Shown in pieces: positions 34,029 to 42,451 of a stretch of 64,000 nucleotides of DNA (position 1 is its first letter; each line of letters begins with the position of its first letter). Source of the DNA: Streptomyces sp. DSM 15324. GTDB lineage: Bacteria > Actinomycetota > Actinomycetes > Streptomycetales > Streptomycetaceae. The notes under the pieces were generated by a model, which was not told the DNA's origin, searched no databases, and was given only the letters and a program-made list of their open reading frames with translations. The position numbers and the translations under genes were made by a program. The stretch is from positions 1-64,000 of the forward strand of contig NZ_KQ949039.1 of the NCBI RefSeq assembly GCF_001514285.1. Direction: 5' to 3'.

Positions 34029-34928
34029 TCAGGCGAGGTAGTGCTCGTAGGCGTTCCGCAGGCTCTCGACCGCTTCGGGGTCGGCCGGGCGTAGTGGGGC
34101 GCGGACCGGGCCTGCGGGCAGGCCGAGCGTGCCGAGGAGCGCCTTGGCGGTGACGGTGCCGGGCAGACCCGCGGCCGTCATCGAGGTGATGAGGGGGATG
34201 GCGCGCTGCTGGAGGCGGGCGGACACGGGGGTGTCGCCCGCCTCGAACGCGTCCAGGATCGCGCGCAGTTGCGCCGGCACCACGTTCGCGACGGTGCTGA
34301 CGTACCCCGCCCCGCCGACCGCGTACAGCGCGAGATTGTGCTCGTCGCATCCGGCGTAGTAGGCCAGCCCGGTCTGCCCGATGACCTGCTGGGCGCCGAG
34401 GAAGTCGTAGGAGCAGTCCTTGACGGCGACGATCCGCGGATGCCCGGCGAGTCGCAGCAGGGTCTCCGGCTCGATCCGGGTGCCGGTGCGGCCGGGGATG
34501 TCGTACAGCATCACCGGCAGCCCGGACGCGTCGGCGACCTCTCGGAAGTGCGCCTCCAGGGCGTCCTGCGGGGGCCGGCTGTAGTACGGGCTGACCACGA
34601 GCACCCCGTCGGCGCCGGCCTTCTCGGCGGACCGGGCGAGTTCGACCGTGTGCCGGGTGTCGAAGGTGCCGACGCCCGCGACGAGTGACGCCCGGTCGCC
34701 GACCGCCTCCCGGACGGCCGCGACCAGCTCCGTCTTCTCGGTGTCCGAGGTGGTCGGCGACTCGCCGGTCGTGCCGGACAGCACCAGCCCGTCGCAGCCG
34801 TGCCCCACCAGCCACTCGGCGAGCCGCTGTGCCCCGTCGAGGTCGAGCGCACCCGACGCGGTGAAGGGCGTGACCATCGCGCAGAGGGCTCGACCGAAGG
34901 GTGGGGTGAGGGAAGCCGCGTATGTCAT
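34029..34928 (-). CDS. dapA: 4-hydroxy-tetrahydrodipicolinate synthase (DHDPS family)
   Basis: A 299-residue class I aldolase-fold lyase. The GTTGESPTTSDTEK pyruvate-binding block is at about residues 43-56, the catalytic Tyr lies in MLYDIPGRTG near 132, and the Schiff-base Lys in IVAVKDCSYD near 160. These fit true DapA, which condenses pyruvate with aspartate semialdehyde for lysine and cell-wall synthesis. ATG 34928 gives the standard length; a start 36 bp further up has no support. Extra DapA copies are usual in Streptomyces, so this need not be the only one. Divergent from an ArsR regulator. Confidence 0.87.
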   Translation of the reverse strand: MTYAASLTPPFGRALCAMVTPFTASGALDLDGAQRLAEWLVGHGCDGLVLSGTTGESPTTSDTEKTELVAAVREAVGDRASLVAGVGTFDTRHTVELARSAEKAGADGVLVVSPYYSRPPQDALEAHFREVADASGLPVMLYDIPGRTGTRIEPETLLRLAGHPRIVAVKDCSYDFLGAQQVIGQTGLAYYAGCDEHNLALYAVGGAGYVSTVANVVPAQLRAILDAFEAGDTPVSARLQQRAIPLITSMTAAGLPGTVTAKALLGTLGLPAGPVRAPLRPADPEAVESLRNAYEHYLA

Positions 34929-34960
34929 GGCAGCAGTCTCGGGCCCACCACCGTGAAGCT

Positions 34961-34994
34961 CCACTTAAATCTTCTACGAGATATTGATAAGTGG
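34961..34994. promoter_or_regulatory. Inverted repeat in the dapA/ArsR intergenic region
   Basis: CCACTTA (34961-34967) and TAAGTGG (34988-34994), 20-bp AT-rich spacer, located 33 bp before the dapA start. Could bind a regulator of the dapA-family gene. The surrounding 50 bp are the most AT-rich of the nearby chromosome, as expected for a promoter. Confidence 0.4.
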
Positions 34995-35105
34995 TGCTGA
35001 GAAGTTGCCGACCGGCCGACTCTTCGGGAGGTACACGCCGCGCGACCGTCCACCGAAAACTGATTTCTCCTGGACAAAAAAAGTGTTCGGTGAGACGCTG
35101 GACGC

Positions 35106-35744
35106 ATGCTGGATGTGACCGTGATCGAGGACCCCGAGGCCGCCGCCGTCTCCCTGGACCCCATACGGGCCAGGCTGCTGGCCGAGCTGGCCGCGGGGCC
35201 CGCCTCGGCGGCGATGCTGGCCGGAAAGGTCGGCCTGCCGCGGCAGAAGGTGAACTACCACCTGAAGGCCCTGGAGCGGCACGGCCTGGTCGAACTGGCC
35301 GGCGAGCGCCGCAAGGGCAATGTCACCGAGCGGCTGATGCGGGCCACCGCCGCCTCGTACGTCATCTCGCCGCTCGCCCTCGCCGGGGTGCAGCCGGACC
35401 CCGACCGCTTCCGCGACCAGCTCTCCGCGCGCTGGCTGCTCGCGCTCGGCGCACGCCTCGTGCGGGACGTCGGTTCGCTGATCACCGGAGCCGCGAAGGC
35501 CCGCAAGCGGCTGGCGACCTACGCGCTGGACGGCGAGGTCCGCTTCGCGACCGCCGCCGACCGCGCCGCGTTCATCGAGGAACTGACGGCGGGGGTCAGC
35601 GCCCTCGTCCGCAAGTACGGCTCCCCGGACGCGGAGGGCGGCCGCGACCACCGGATCGTCGTCGCCGTCCATCCCACGCTGAAGGAGCAGCCCCCCGCAC
35701 CTCCCGCGGTCGCCCCGCACGACCCCGCACTTCCCCACCCGTGA
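35106..35744 (+). CDS. ArsR-type winged-helix regulator
   Basis: A 212-residue regulator. The N-terminal winged helix is at about residues 15-75 (LDPIRARLLAELAAGPASAAMLAGKVGLPRQKVNYHLKALERHGLVEL), of the ArsR/HTH_20 type without metal-site cysteines; a helical C-terminal domain with a Pro-rich tail follows. The next gene encodes an SRPBCC/AHSA1 protein 20 bp downstream, a frequent pairing of ArsR regulators with lipid-binding-fold proteins. Confidence 0.87.
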   Translation: MLDVTVIEDPEAAAVSLDPIRARLLAELAAGPASAAMLAGKVGLPRQKVNYHLKALERHGLVELAGERRKGNVTERLMRATAASYVISPLALAGVQPDPDRFRDQLSARWLLALGARLVRDVGSLITGAAKARKRLATYALDGEVRFATAADRAAFIEELTAGVSALVRKYGSPDAEGGRDHRIVVAVHPTLKEQPPAPPAVAPHDPALPHP

Positions 35745-35764
35745 ACCCGCTTCAGGAGCAGAGG

Positions 35765-36499
35765 ATGTCCAAGGAATTCGAGATCGTCCGTGAGTTTGAG
35801 GTCGACGCCACGCCCGAGGAGGTGTGGGAGGCGATCACCCGCGGCACCGGGGCGTACCTGTGGCCGATGGAGGCCCCGGAGCCCAAGGTCGGAGGCTCGG
35901 CGGCCTTCGGGTCCACCGTCACCGCCTACGACCCCCCGCACCACCTCGCCGTCCGCAGTGAGGACGTCGGCATGCCGACCCAGAGCCTGAACCAGCTCGA
36001 GCACGTCATCGAGGCACGCGACGGCGGCCGGCGCGCCTGGGTCAGGTACGTGCACAGCGGGATCTTCACCGACGACTGGGACAACCAGTACGACGGGGCG
36101 AGCCGGCACACCGACTTCTATCTGCACACCCTGCGCGAATACCTCACCCACTTCGCGCCCCGCCCCGTCACGTTCGCCCAGCTCAACGGGCCCGAGGCGG
36201 CCACCGCCCCCGGGGCGCTCACCGAGGCCGAGCGGGCGCTCGGCCTGCCCGAGGACGCTGTGGAGGGCAGCCGGGTCACCGTGCGCGGTCCCCGGGAGTT
36301 CGACGCCGTGCTCGACTACCGCAACCCCTACTTCGTCGGACTGCGCACCGACGACGCCCTGATCCGCTTCTTCGGGCGCAACCACTGGGGCGCCCCCGTC
36401 GGCATCAGCGTCCACGACTTCGCGGCGGACGCCGACGCCGAGGCCACCGAGACCGCCTGGCGGACCTGGCTGGACGAGGTGTACGGCCAGGCCCGCTGA
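35765..36499 (+). CDS. SRPBCC (AHSA1/START-like) domain protein
   Basis: A 244-residue protein. The N-terminal half (1-140) is an AHSA1-type SRPBCC fold, opening EFEIVREFEVDATPEEVWEAITRGTG with the characteristic VWEAIT helix. The C-terminal half repeats a similar but weaker pattern ending in DEVYGQAR. This fold binds hydrophobic ligands. Preceded by a GGAG ribosome site and transcribed with the ArsR gene. Converges on the nuclease gene with only 4 bp between stops. Confidence 0.85.
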   Translation: MSKEFEIVREFEVDATPEEVWEAITRGTGAYLWPMEAPEPKVGGSAAFGSTVTAYDPPHHLAVRSEDVGMPTQSLNQLEHVIEARDGGRRAWVRYVHSGIFTDDWDNQYDGASRHTDFYLHTLREYLTHFAPRPVTFAQLNGPEAATAPGALTEAERALGLPEDAVEGSRVTVRGPREFDAVLDYRNPYFVGLRTDDALIRFFGRNHWGAPVGISVHDFAADADAEATETAWRTWLDEVYGQAR

Positions 36500-36503
36500 C
36501 GGG

Positions 36504-38330
36504 TCACGGCTCGAAGCGCAGCACCTGCGGGTCGTGGTCGCTGATCTGGTCGTGGAACTCCGCGTTGATGTGCACGCTGTCGTACGCGAAGTCGCCGGAC
36601 CGCCGCACGGACCGGCTGACCAGGATCTGGTCCAGCACCTGCTGGTTGCCCTGGTAGTCGTAGCTGTACCGCTCCTTTTTGGGCAGCGACTTGATCGCCG
36701 ACCACAGCTCGCCGTCACCCTCGAGGATCTTCGCGGTGTCGGAGAACTCGAAGTCGTTCATGTCGCCGAGCGCGATCACCTCCGCGTTCCGCTGCGCCTT
36801 CAGCAGATCCTTGACGAACGCGTTGACCAGCGTCGCCTGCTGGTGGCGCTGGACCTCCGAGCTGCGCACCACCGGCTGGTACTGCGCGTGCAGCGCCTGG
36901 TCGCCGCCCTTGGAGTTCAGGTGGTTGGCGATCACGAAGACCGTCTGTCCCCGGAAGACGAACTCGCCCACCAGCGGTTTGCGGCTGGCCTTCCAGGCCG
37001 TGTTCGCCGGGTCGATCCGGCCCGGCGACACCGTCAGCCGCGCCTTGCCGAGCACCTTCTCCACCCCGACGGCCGTGGTCGCGTCGCCGCCCGCGCGGTC
37101 GGTGAACGACACCCGCTGCGGGTTGAACAGGAACACCTGGCGGATGTTGCCGCCCGGCTCGCCGCCGTCGGTGTCGTTCGCCGGGTCGATCGAACGCCAC
37201 TCGTACGCCGGACCGCCCGCCGCGACGATCGCGTCGATCAGCTTGGTCACGGTGACGTTCGCGGCGGTCGTCCCGTCGTCCTTCGCGCCGGTGTTGTCCT
37301 GGATCTCCTCCAGGGACACGATGTCGGGCGAGCGCAGGTTGTTCACGATCGCGGAGGCATGGGCCGCGAACGTGGTGTCGGACGGGTCGAGGTTCTCGAC
37401 GTTGTACGTCGCGACCGCGAGCTCGCGCGTCTTCTGCTTCTGGGTCGTCTCCCGCTGAAGCCCGCCGCTCTTGAGCCTGCCGAGCGCGTTCGCGACCAGG
37501 GTGTAGCCGCCGAACTGGTTGTAGTCCAGCGGGCCCGCGGTCGTGCCGGTCAGGGTGTCGCCGACGTTCGCCGCCGGGAAGTCGGCCGTCGCGCCCAGCG
37601 ACTGGATCTGGAGCCGGCCGGTGTTCTGCGAGGTGTAGGAGCGGTACAGCGTGCCGCCGCGCCGGCTGGCGTTCTCGTGCGGCTTCACCGTGACCCACAG
37701 CTCGCTGTACGGGTCGGTGGCCGTGACCACACGGGCGTCCGCGACCTGGACGTTCATGCCCTCCAGGGACTCGTAGTAGTCCAGGGCGTACTTCTTCGGC
37801 TCCAGGGGGAGCGCGTTGATCGAGTTGTTCGCGGCGCTGTCGCCGGCCGGGGTGTACGCGGCCGGGACCGACCGCGCGCGGATCACCGTGGCGGCCGGGA
37901 CGGCATTGCCGCCGGAGACCACGGTCACCGCCGGCTTGACGATCTCGGTGACGGACTGGTTCCCGGACGACGTGCCGCCCGGGACGTACTCGGAGACCGT
38001 GCCGTTCACGCTGACCGAGTCGCCGACCGCGACCCTCGGGACGGAGCTGGTGAAGACGAAGACGCCCTCGCTGGTGGCCGGATCGGCGTCCGGGGTCGGA
38101 TCCTGGATCCAGAAGCCTCGGGAGGAACCGTAGGTGCGCACGCCGGTGACGATTCCGGTCACCCCCGTGACGGCCTGGCCGGCGTACGGCGAGATCCGGG
38201 TCGTGCCCTGGATGTCATGGATCGCCACCGCGTCGGCGTGCGCGGGGGAGGTGAGGGCGACGGTGGACGCCGCGGAACAGACGGCGGCGACGGTGAGCGC
38301 GGCGAGGCGCGCGGACTTCTTGCTCGGCAA
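36504..38330 (-). CDS. Secreted endonuclease/exonuclease/phosphatase-family nuclease
   Basis: A 608-residue extracellular protein with a Sec signal peptide (KKSARLAALTVAAVCSAASTVALTSPAHA, cleavage near 32). The N-terminal OB-like region is seen in ExeM-type nucleases (IHDIQGTTRISPYAGQAVTGVTGIVTGVR), and the C-terminal catalytic domain has LAVATYNVENLDPSD, DIVSLEEIQDNTG, FVIANHLNSKGGD, VIALGDMNDFEFS and HDQISDHDPQVLRF, covering the metal and His/Asp catalytic motifs. It probably degrades extracellular DNA for phosphate or nitrogen scavenging. Confidence 0.9.
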   Translation of the reverse strand: MPSKKSARLAALTVAAVCSAASTVALTSPAHADAVAIHDIQGTTRISPYAGQAVTGVTGIVTGVRTYGSSRGFWIQDPTPDADPATSEGVFVFTSSVPRVAVGDSVSVNGTVSEYVPGGTSSGNQSVTEIVKPAVTVVSGGNAVPAATVIRARSVPAAYTPAGDSAANNSINALPLEPKKYALDYYESLEGMNVQVADARVVTATDPYSELWVTVKPHENASRRGGTLYRSYTSQNTGRLQIQSLGATADFPAANVGDTLTGTTAGPLDYNQFGGYTLVANALGRLKSGGLQRETTQKQKTRELAVATYNVENLDPSDTTFAAHASAIVNNLRSPDIVSLEEIQDNTGAKDDGTTAANVTVTKLIDAIVAAGGPAYEWRSIDPANDTDGGEPGGNIRQVFLFNPQRVSFTDRAGGDATTAVGVEKVLGKARLTVSPGRIDPANTAWKASRKPLVGEFVFRGQTVFVIANHLNSKGGDQALHAQYQPVVRSSEVQRHQQATLVNAFVKDLLKAQRNAEVIALGDMNDFEFSDTAKILEGDGELWSAIKSLPKKERYSYDYQGNQQVLDQILVSRSVRRSGDFAYDSVHINAEFHDQISDHDPQVLRFEP

Positions 38331-38578
38331 CGGGATCCCTCCGGGGACATACGTGGGTGCCGGGACGAGGGTGGAGCGGAAGCGCGTGGAACGCGTGCAG
38401 AAATGAGTGAACAGTCGTTCCCCCGACTTCTACGCGCGTCAATCTCCTGCTTGATCAGGCCAGTTGTCAAGGATTGAGCCATGTATGAGTCCCGGCGGGG
38501 AGATGAACCGGACGTGATGGGTGGAAATCCCTCTAGGCTGAACGCCTGAGTGGTACGACGCCCTAGGAGACCCAGCCG

Positions 38579-40009
38579 ATGTCAGACAGCTCCCCCCTGC
38601 CGCCCGTACGGCTGCACCCCGAAGCGGAGCTGGCGCGCGACGCGCTGTCCACGCCGTTGCTCTCCCGGGCCGTCCGGCTCGCCCGCTGGGCCGGCCCCGG
38701 CACCCGCGTCGACGCCGGGGGCCGGCTGACCGAGGAACTGCTGCCGGCCGCCGCCGAGGAGCTCGGGCTGACCGGCGACGACGCGGCCGCCGACGTCGCG
38801 GACGCCTGGCGGATCGCCCTCGACATCGGCCTGCTGGAGGTCGTCGACGAGCAGGCCGACACCGTCACACCCGGCGAGGACCTCGCCCTGCTGACCGGCG
38901 GCTCCCCGCACGACGTGCTCGGCGTCTGGCTCGGCGCGCTGGAGTCGGTGATCGCCGACGCGGCCGTGCCCGACCTCGACGGACTGATCGACGCCATGGA
39001 CGAGGGCGGCGCCGTCGACTTCTCCAAGCTGGACTGGGACCCCGAGGGCGAGGCCGCCTTCCTCGACGGCGTACTCGGCAACCTCTATCTCCTCACCGCC
39101 AGCGAGGACGGCCCCGGCGACGGGCCCGTCCCGCTGCCCGCGCTCGCCGCCTCCATGATCGTCCCCGGGGACATGGGCGAGCCCACCAACGACATGCTGG
39201 AGCAGGTCTCCGACGCGATGATGCGCCTCGACGAGCAGTTCCGGCTCCTGGAGCCGATCGGTCTCGTCACCTACCGGCCGGTGGACGAGGCGCTCATGAG
39301 CGACACGGACGAGGAGAGCGCCGGGACGCCCGTCGACGAGACGGACGTCTCCCGCTACGGCATGGTCCGCCTCACCCCGCTCGGCCTGTACGGGCTGCGC
39401 GCGCGTCTGCTGGAGTCCGGCTTCGCGGCGCCGTCCGTCGGCGACCTCTCCGACAAGGGCGCCGACGTCCTCCTCGACGGCAGCGCCGGGTACGGTCCGC
39501 GGGCCGCCCGCGCCGAGACGGAACAGTGGCTGGAGCGGCGCGAACCCCTCGACGCCGCACGCGAACTGCTCGCCGCCGCCCGGGGCACCGACCCCGGCGC
39601 GCCGCTGCGCCGGCTCCGCTGCCAGGAGGCGCTCTCCCTCGTCGGCGCCCACGCCGAACCGGCCGTGCGCGAGGTCCTCGACGACCCCGAACTGGGCGGA
39701 CTCGCCCGGGTCTGGCTGAGTGAGCTGGGCGCGACCGATGTCCCCGCGCCCTCCGAGGACCTCGTCTTCTGGCTCACCATCGACACCGTCGCCGCGCAGC
39801 TCGCCGCCGAGGGCAACTCCGAGGAGCTCCAGGCCCTCGTCGAGGGCCTTGCCGCCCAGCACAGCGGCTTCTTCGCGGCGGCCTGGCGCGTCGACCACCC
39901 GGCGACCCCGGACGTCCTGGAGGCGATGGGCCGCCTGCACCCGGACAAGCGCATCGCGAAGGAGGCCCGCAAGGCGGCCTTCAAGGCGCGATCCCACCAG
40001 AACGGCTGA
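38579..40009 (+). CDS. Conserved actinobacterial hypothetical protein
   Basis: A 476-residue acidic, Ala/Leu/Asp/Glu-rich soluble protein. No signal peptide, membrane helix or catalytic motif is recognisable. It seems mostly alpha-helical, with repeated LL..AAAEELGL and LEAMGRLHPDKRIAKEARKAAFKARS at the C-terminus, a pattern that recalls HEAT-like or plasmid-partition-like helical proteins. ATG 38579 gives a full-length frame with strong coding bias. TAGGCT at 38533-38538 is a possible -10. Function unknown. Confidence 0.75.
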   Translation: MSDSSPLPPVRLHPEAELARDALSTPLLSRAVRLARWAGPGTRVDAGGRLTEELLPAAAEELGLTGDDAAADVADAWRIALDIGLLEVVDEQADTVTPGEDLALLTGGSPHDVLGVWLGALESVIADAAVPDLDGLIDAMDEGGAVDFSKLDWDPEGEAAFLDGVLGNLYLLTASEDGPGDGPVPLPALAASMIVPGDMGEPTNDMLEQVSDAMMRLDEQFRLLEPIGLVTYRPVDEALMSDTDEESAGTPVDETDVSRYGMVRLTPLGLYGLRARLLESGFAAPSVGDLSDKGADVLLDGSAGYGPRAARAETEQWLERREPLDAARELLAAARGTDPGAPLRRLRCQEALSLVGAHAEPAVREVLDDPELGGLARVWLSELGATDVPAPSEDLVFWLTIDTVAAQLAAEGNSEELQALVEGLAAQHSGFFAAAWRVDHPATPDVLEAMGRLHPDKRIAKEARKAAFKARSHQNG

Positions 40010-40207
40010 CTCCTGGACGGGCGCCCGGACACGACCGACGCGGTGGTGGTGGCGGGGGAGTGGGGGGGGGTGCCCGTGCCGGGCGGTGACTGGCGGGTCC
40101 GGCCTCGGTGCTGCTCGGTGGTCGTCGCGGGAGTGGCCTGCCCTCGTGTCTTGCGGCGGTCGGCGGCGGGTCGCGGGCGAGAATGGCCGGGTCCCCGGGC
40201 CCACGCC

Positions 40208-40282
40208 ACCCACCTCTCCGCCACCCACCTCTCCGCCACCCACCTCTCCGCCACCCACCTCTCCGCCACCCACCTCTCCGCC
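40208..40282. repeat. 15-bp tandem repeat, five perfect copies
   Basis: Unit ACCCACCTCTCCGCC at 40208, 40223, 40238, 40253 and 40268, followed by degenerate units (for example ACCCGCTTCTCTGCC at 40283) that fade out near 40480. The gradient from perfect to degenerate indicates repeated local duplication at the left edge. Confidence 0.9.
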
Positions 40283-40575
40283 ACCCGCTTCTCTGCCGCC
40301 CGCTTCTCCGTCGCCTGCCTTTCCGTGCCCCGCTTCTCCGCCGCCCGACGTTCGGCGCCGCGCTTGTCCGTGCCGCCTCGCTTCTCCGTCGCCCGTCTTT
40401 CCGCGATCCGCTTATCCGCGCCCCGCCTCTCCGCTGCCCAGCTCCCCGCGCCCCGCCTCCCCCCACCCCGCCTCCCCTTCTCCGGTCGGTCGCCGCCCCC
40501 GCAGCGGTGCTCTTTTGGCTTTCCTGGCCGGATCCGTACGGATTCATGGAACCGGGTCCCCGTCCGCCGCGCGCC

Positions 40576-40597
40576 GTTCAACTCCCGTTCACGCATG
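40576..40597 (+). promoter_or_regulatory. Pho box (PhoP binding site)
   Basis: Two direct repeat units exactly 11 bp apart: GTTCAACTCCC (40576-40586) and GTTCACGCATG (40587-40597). Both carry the GTTCA core of Streptomyces PHO boxes. It lies 69 bp before the phosphatase start, an activating position for phosphate-starvation control. Confidence 0.7.
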
Positions 40598-40665
40598 GGC
40601 GAAACGGTGTCGCCCGAACGAGGTCCGCCACCCTCCACGGCACGTCCACCGTCTCAGGAGACTTC

Positions 40666-42114
40666 ATGTCGCTCACCCGCAGGGACTTCGCCAGAAACTC
40701 CGCGCTCACCGGTGCCGGGGTGGCACTGGCGGGCACTGTCGGCGCCCTCGCCACCGCGCCGAACGCCCTCGCCGCCACGGAGACCGAGAGCGCGACGGAG
40801 GAGTCCGCGGCCGCACACGGCGGCGTCGGCTACGGGGCCCTCGTCCCCGACCCCGCCGGCATCCTCGCGCTGCCCGCCGGGTTTAAGTACCGGATCATCA
40901 CGTACAGCGGCAGGACCAAGCTGGAGTCCGGCGAGTTCACCCCCTCCAACCACGACGGCACCTCCACCTTCGACGGCCCGCGCGGCGCGACCCTGCTGGT
41001 CAACAACCACGAGCTCAAGGGCCCGCGCGCCAAGTGGAAGTACCCCGTCCCGCTCACCGAGGGCCTGGTCTACGACCCCGCCGCCTCCGGTGGCTGCACG
41101 GTCGTCGAGGTCCGCCCCGGCGGCAAGGTCGCCGAGTGGGTCGGCATCGCCGGCACCTCGACCAACTGCGCGGGCGGCAACACCCCCTGGGGCACCTGGC
41201 TGACCTGCGAGGAGACCGAGGACAAGGCCGGCCAGAACGGTATGACCAAGGATCACGGCTATGTGTTCGAGGTCGACCCCGAGGACCGGCGCGCCAACCT
41301 GGACCCCAAGCCGATCAAGGCGCTGGGCCGATACGCCCACGAGGCCGTCGTCGTCGACCCCAAGCGCGGCCACCTCTACCTCACCGAGGACGCGGCCGGC
41401 CCCAACGGGCTCCTGTACCGCTGGACGCCGCCGGAGCACTTCTGCCACGGCCGCGGCAAGCTGCGCACCCTCGCCGACGACGCCGGTGTCCTCGAGGCCT
41501 TCAAGTGCTTCGACTCCGGCGGGCAGTTCGTCGACGACCTGTCCCGCGCGACGAAGATCGGCACGGTATACGGCGTCGACTGGGTCACCGTCCCCGACCG
41601 CGACGCCACGTCCACGGCCGTCCGCAAGCAGTTCACCGACGGTCAGGTCACGCGCGCCCGCAAGCTGGAGGGCATGTGGTGGGGCGACGGCGGCACGTAC
41701 ATCGTCTCCTCGTACGCCCGCAGCGAGAGCCCGGTCCAGCACGACGGAGCCGTCTGGTTCTACGACCCCAAGCGCCGCACCCTCACCCTGAAGGTGCTGC
41801 TCGGCGTCAACCCGGACCCGGACGTGGACGGCACCTTCGACGGCCCGGACAACATCACGGTCTCGCCGTACGGCGGACTGGTCATCGCCGAGGACGGCGA
41901 GGGCATCCAGCACCTCTTCGGCGCCACCGACAGCGGCCGCACCTACCCGATCGCCCGCAACGAACTCAACATCGGCACCGAGGAGGAGCCGGAGTACAGC
42001 GAGTTCACCGGCGTCACCTTCTCCCCTGACGGCAAGACCCTTTTCGCCAACATCCAGGAGCCCGGCATCATGCTCGCGATCACCGGCCCGTGGAAGCGCC
42101 AGAAGCGCGGCTGA
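40666..42114 (+). CDS. phoX: PhoX-type alkaline phosphatase (DUF839), Tat-exported
   Basis: A 482-residue secreted protein. The twin-arginine signal TRRDFARNSALTGAGVALAG is at about residues 4-23 and cleavage is near ALA-AT (about 43). The PhoX beta-propeller shows NNHELKGPRAKW, STNCAGGNTPWGTWLTCEETED (conserved Cys and Glu of PhoX), GRYAHEAVVVDPKRGHLYLTED and a C-terminal DNITVSPYGGLVIAEDGEGIQHLFG. PhoX enzymes are Ca/Fe-dependent phosphomonoesterases. ATG 40666 follows a CAGGAG ribosome site. The Pho box upstream supports induction by phosphate starvation. Confidence 0.88.
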   Translation: MSLTRRDFARNSALTGAGVALAGTVGALATAPNALAATETESATEESAAAHGGVGYGALVPDPAGILALPAGFKYRIITYSGRTKLESGEFTPSNHDGTSTFDGPRGATLLVNNHELKGPRAKWKYPVPLTEGLVYDPAASGGCTVVEVRPGGKVAEWVGIAGTSTNCAGGNTPWGTWLTCEETEDKAGQNGMTKDHGYVFEVDPEDRRANLDPKPIKALGRYAHEAVVVDPKRGHLYLTEDAAGPNGLLYRWTPPEHFCHGRGKLRTLADDAGVLEAFKCFDSGGQFVDDLSRATKIGTVYGVDWVTVPDRDATSTAVRKQFTDGQVTRARKLEGMWWGDGGTYIVSSYARSESPVQHDGAVWFYDPKRRTLTLKVLLGVNPDPDVDGTFDGPDNITVSPYGGLVIAEDGEGIQHLFGATDSGRTYPIARNELNIGTEEEPEYSEFTGVTFSPDGKTLFANIQEPGIMLAITGPWKRQKRG

Positions 42115-42139
42115 GCGACCCGCACCCCCGACCGGACCA

Positions 42140-42170
42140 CGGCCCGCACTCCCACCCGGGGTGCGGGCCG
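42140..42170 (+). terminator. phoX terminator
   Basis: 10-bp perfect stem: CGGCCCGCAC (42140-42149) with GTGCGGGCCG (42161-42170), loop of 11 nt; 25 bp after the phoX stop. Confidence 0.75.
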
Positions 42171-42413
42171 CCGCCATGTGTGCGACATCCCGTGGCGTCC
42201 TGGTTCGGCCGACCGCTGCGGGAGAGGGAGCCACCCGCTGCCGACGCGTAGTGCGGGAAGGTACTGCGGGCGTCGCGAGCGAGCTCGCCCCGACCGCCCG
42301 GAACCAACCCAAGGGGCCGCACCCGTGAATCAAGCGCCCCGGCCGGCGGCGCGGGCTGAACGCGGGCTTCATCGAGGAGAACCTGGCCCTGCTCGATCCC
42401 TCCCTCCGCACCC

Positions 42414-42443
42414 TTGCCCGTGTCCCGGACTGACATCTAACAT
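42414..42443 (+). promoter_or_regulatory. Leaderless promoter of the acdS-linked GntR gene
   Basis: TTGCCC (42414-42419), 18-bp spacer, TAACAT (42438-42443). The -10 ends 8 bp before the ATG at 42452, so transcription should begin at or next to the start codon. Confidence 0.55.
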
Positions 42444-42451
42444 TTCAGTTC

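Larger units (their letters stand above)
40010..40665. other. Gene-free, repeat-rich stretch before phoX
   Basis: 656 bp without a supported gene. It starts with a very G-rich run at 40048-40072 (several GG/GGGGG tracts, G-quadruplex-prone), then pyrimidine-rich 15-bp repeats to about 40480, and ends with the Pho box and leader of the phosphatase gene. Open frames on both strands are translations of the 15-bp repeat (period of five residues) and are not credible proteins. Confidence 0.7.
42115..42451. other. Intergenic region phoX to GntR, with possible gene remnant
   Basis: 337 bp. It contains a hairpin (42140-42170), then at 42359-42433 an open stretch reading NAGFIEENLALLDPSLRTLARVPD and stop, which looks like the C-terminus of a lost protein rather than random sequence, and finally the leaderless GntR promoter. 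The remnant could not be assigned to a family. Confidence 0.5.

Noticed and set aside
38331..38420. Pho box before the secreted nuclease
   Set aside because: Only one GTTCAC unit can be read on the minus strand; the required 11-bp direct repeat is absent.
40208..40480. CRISPR array
   Set aside because: Units are contiguous 15-bp tandem repeats without spacers; no cas genes in the window.
39355..40638. Minus-strand frame with AERWV pentapeptide repeats, and plus-strand frame with ATHLS repeats
   Set aside because: Both are translations of the 15-bp DNA repeat; no ribosome site, no family, and they run into real genes.
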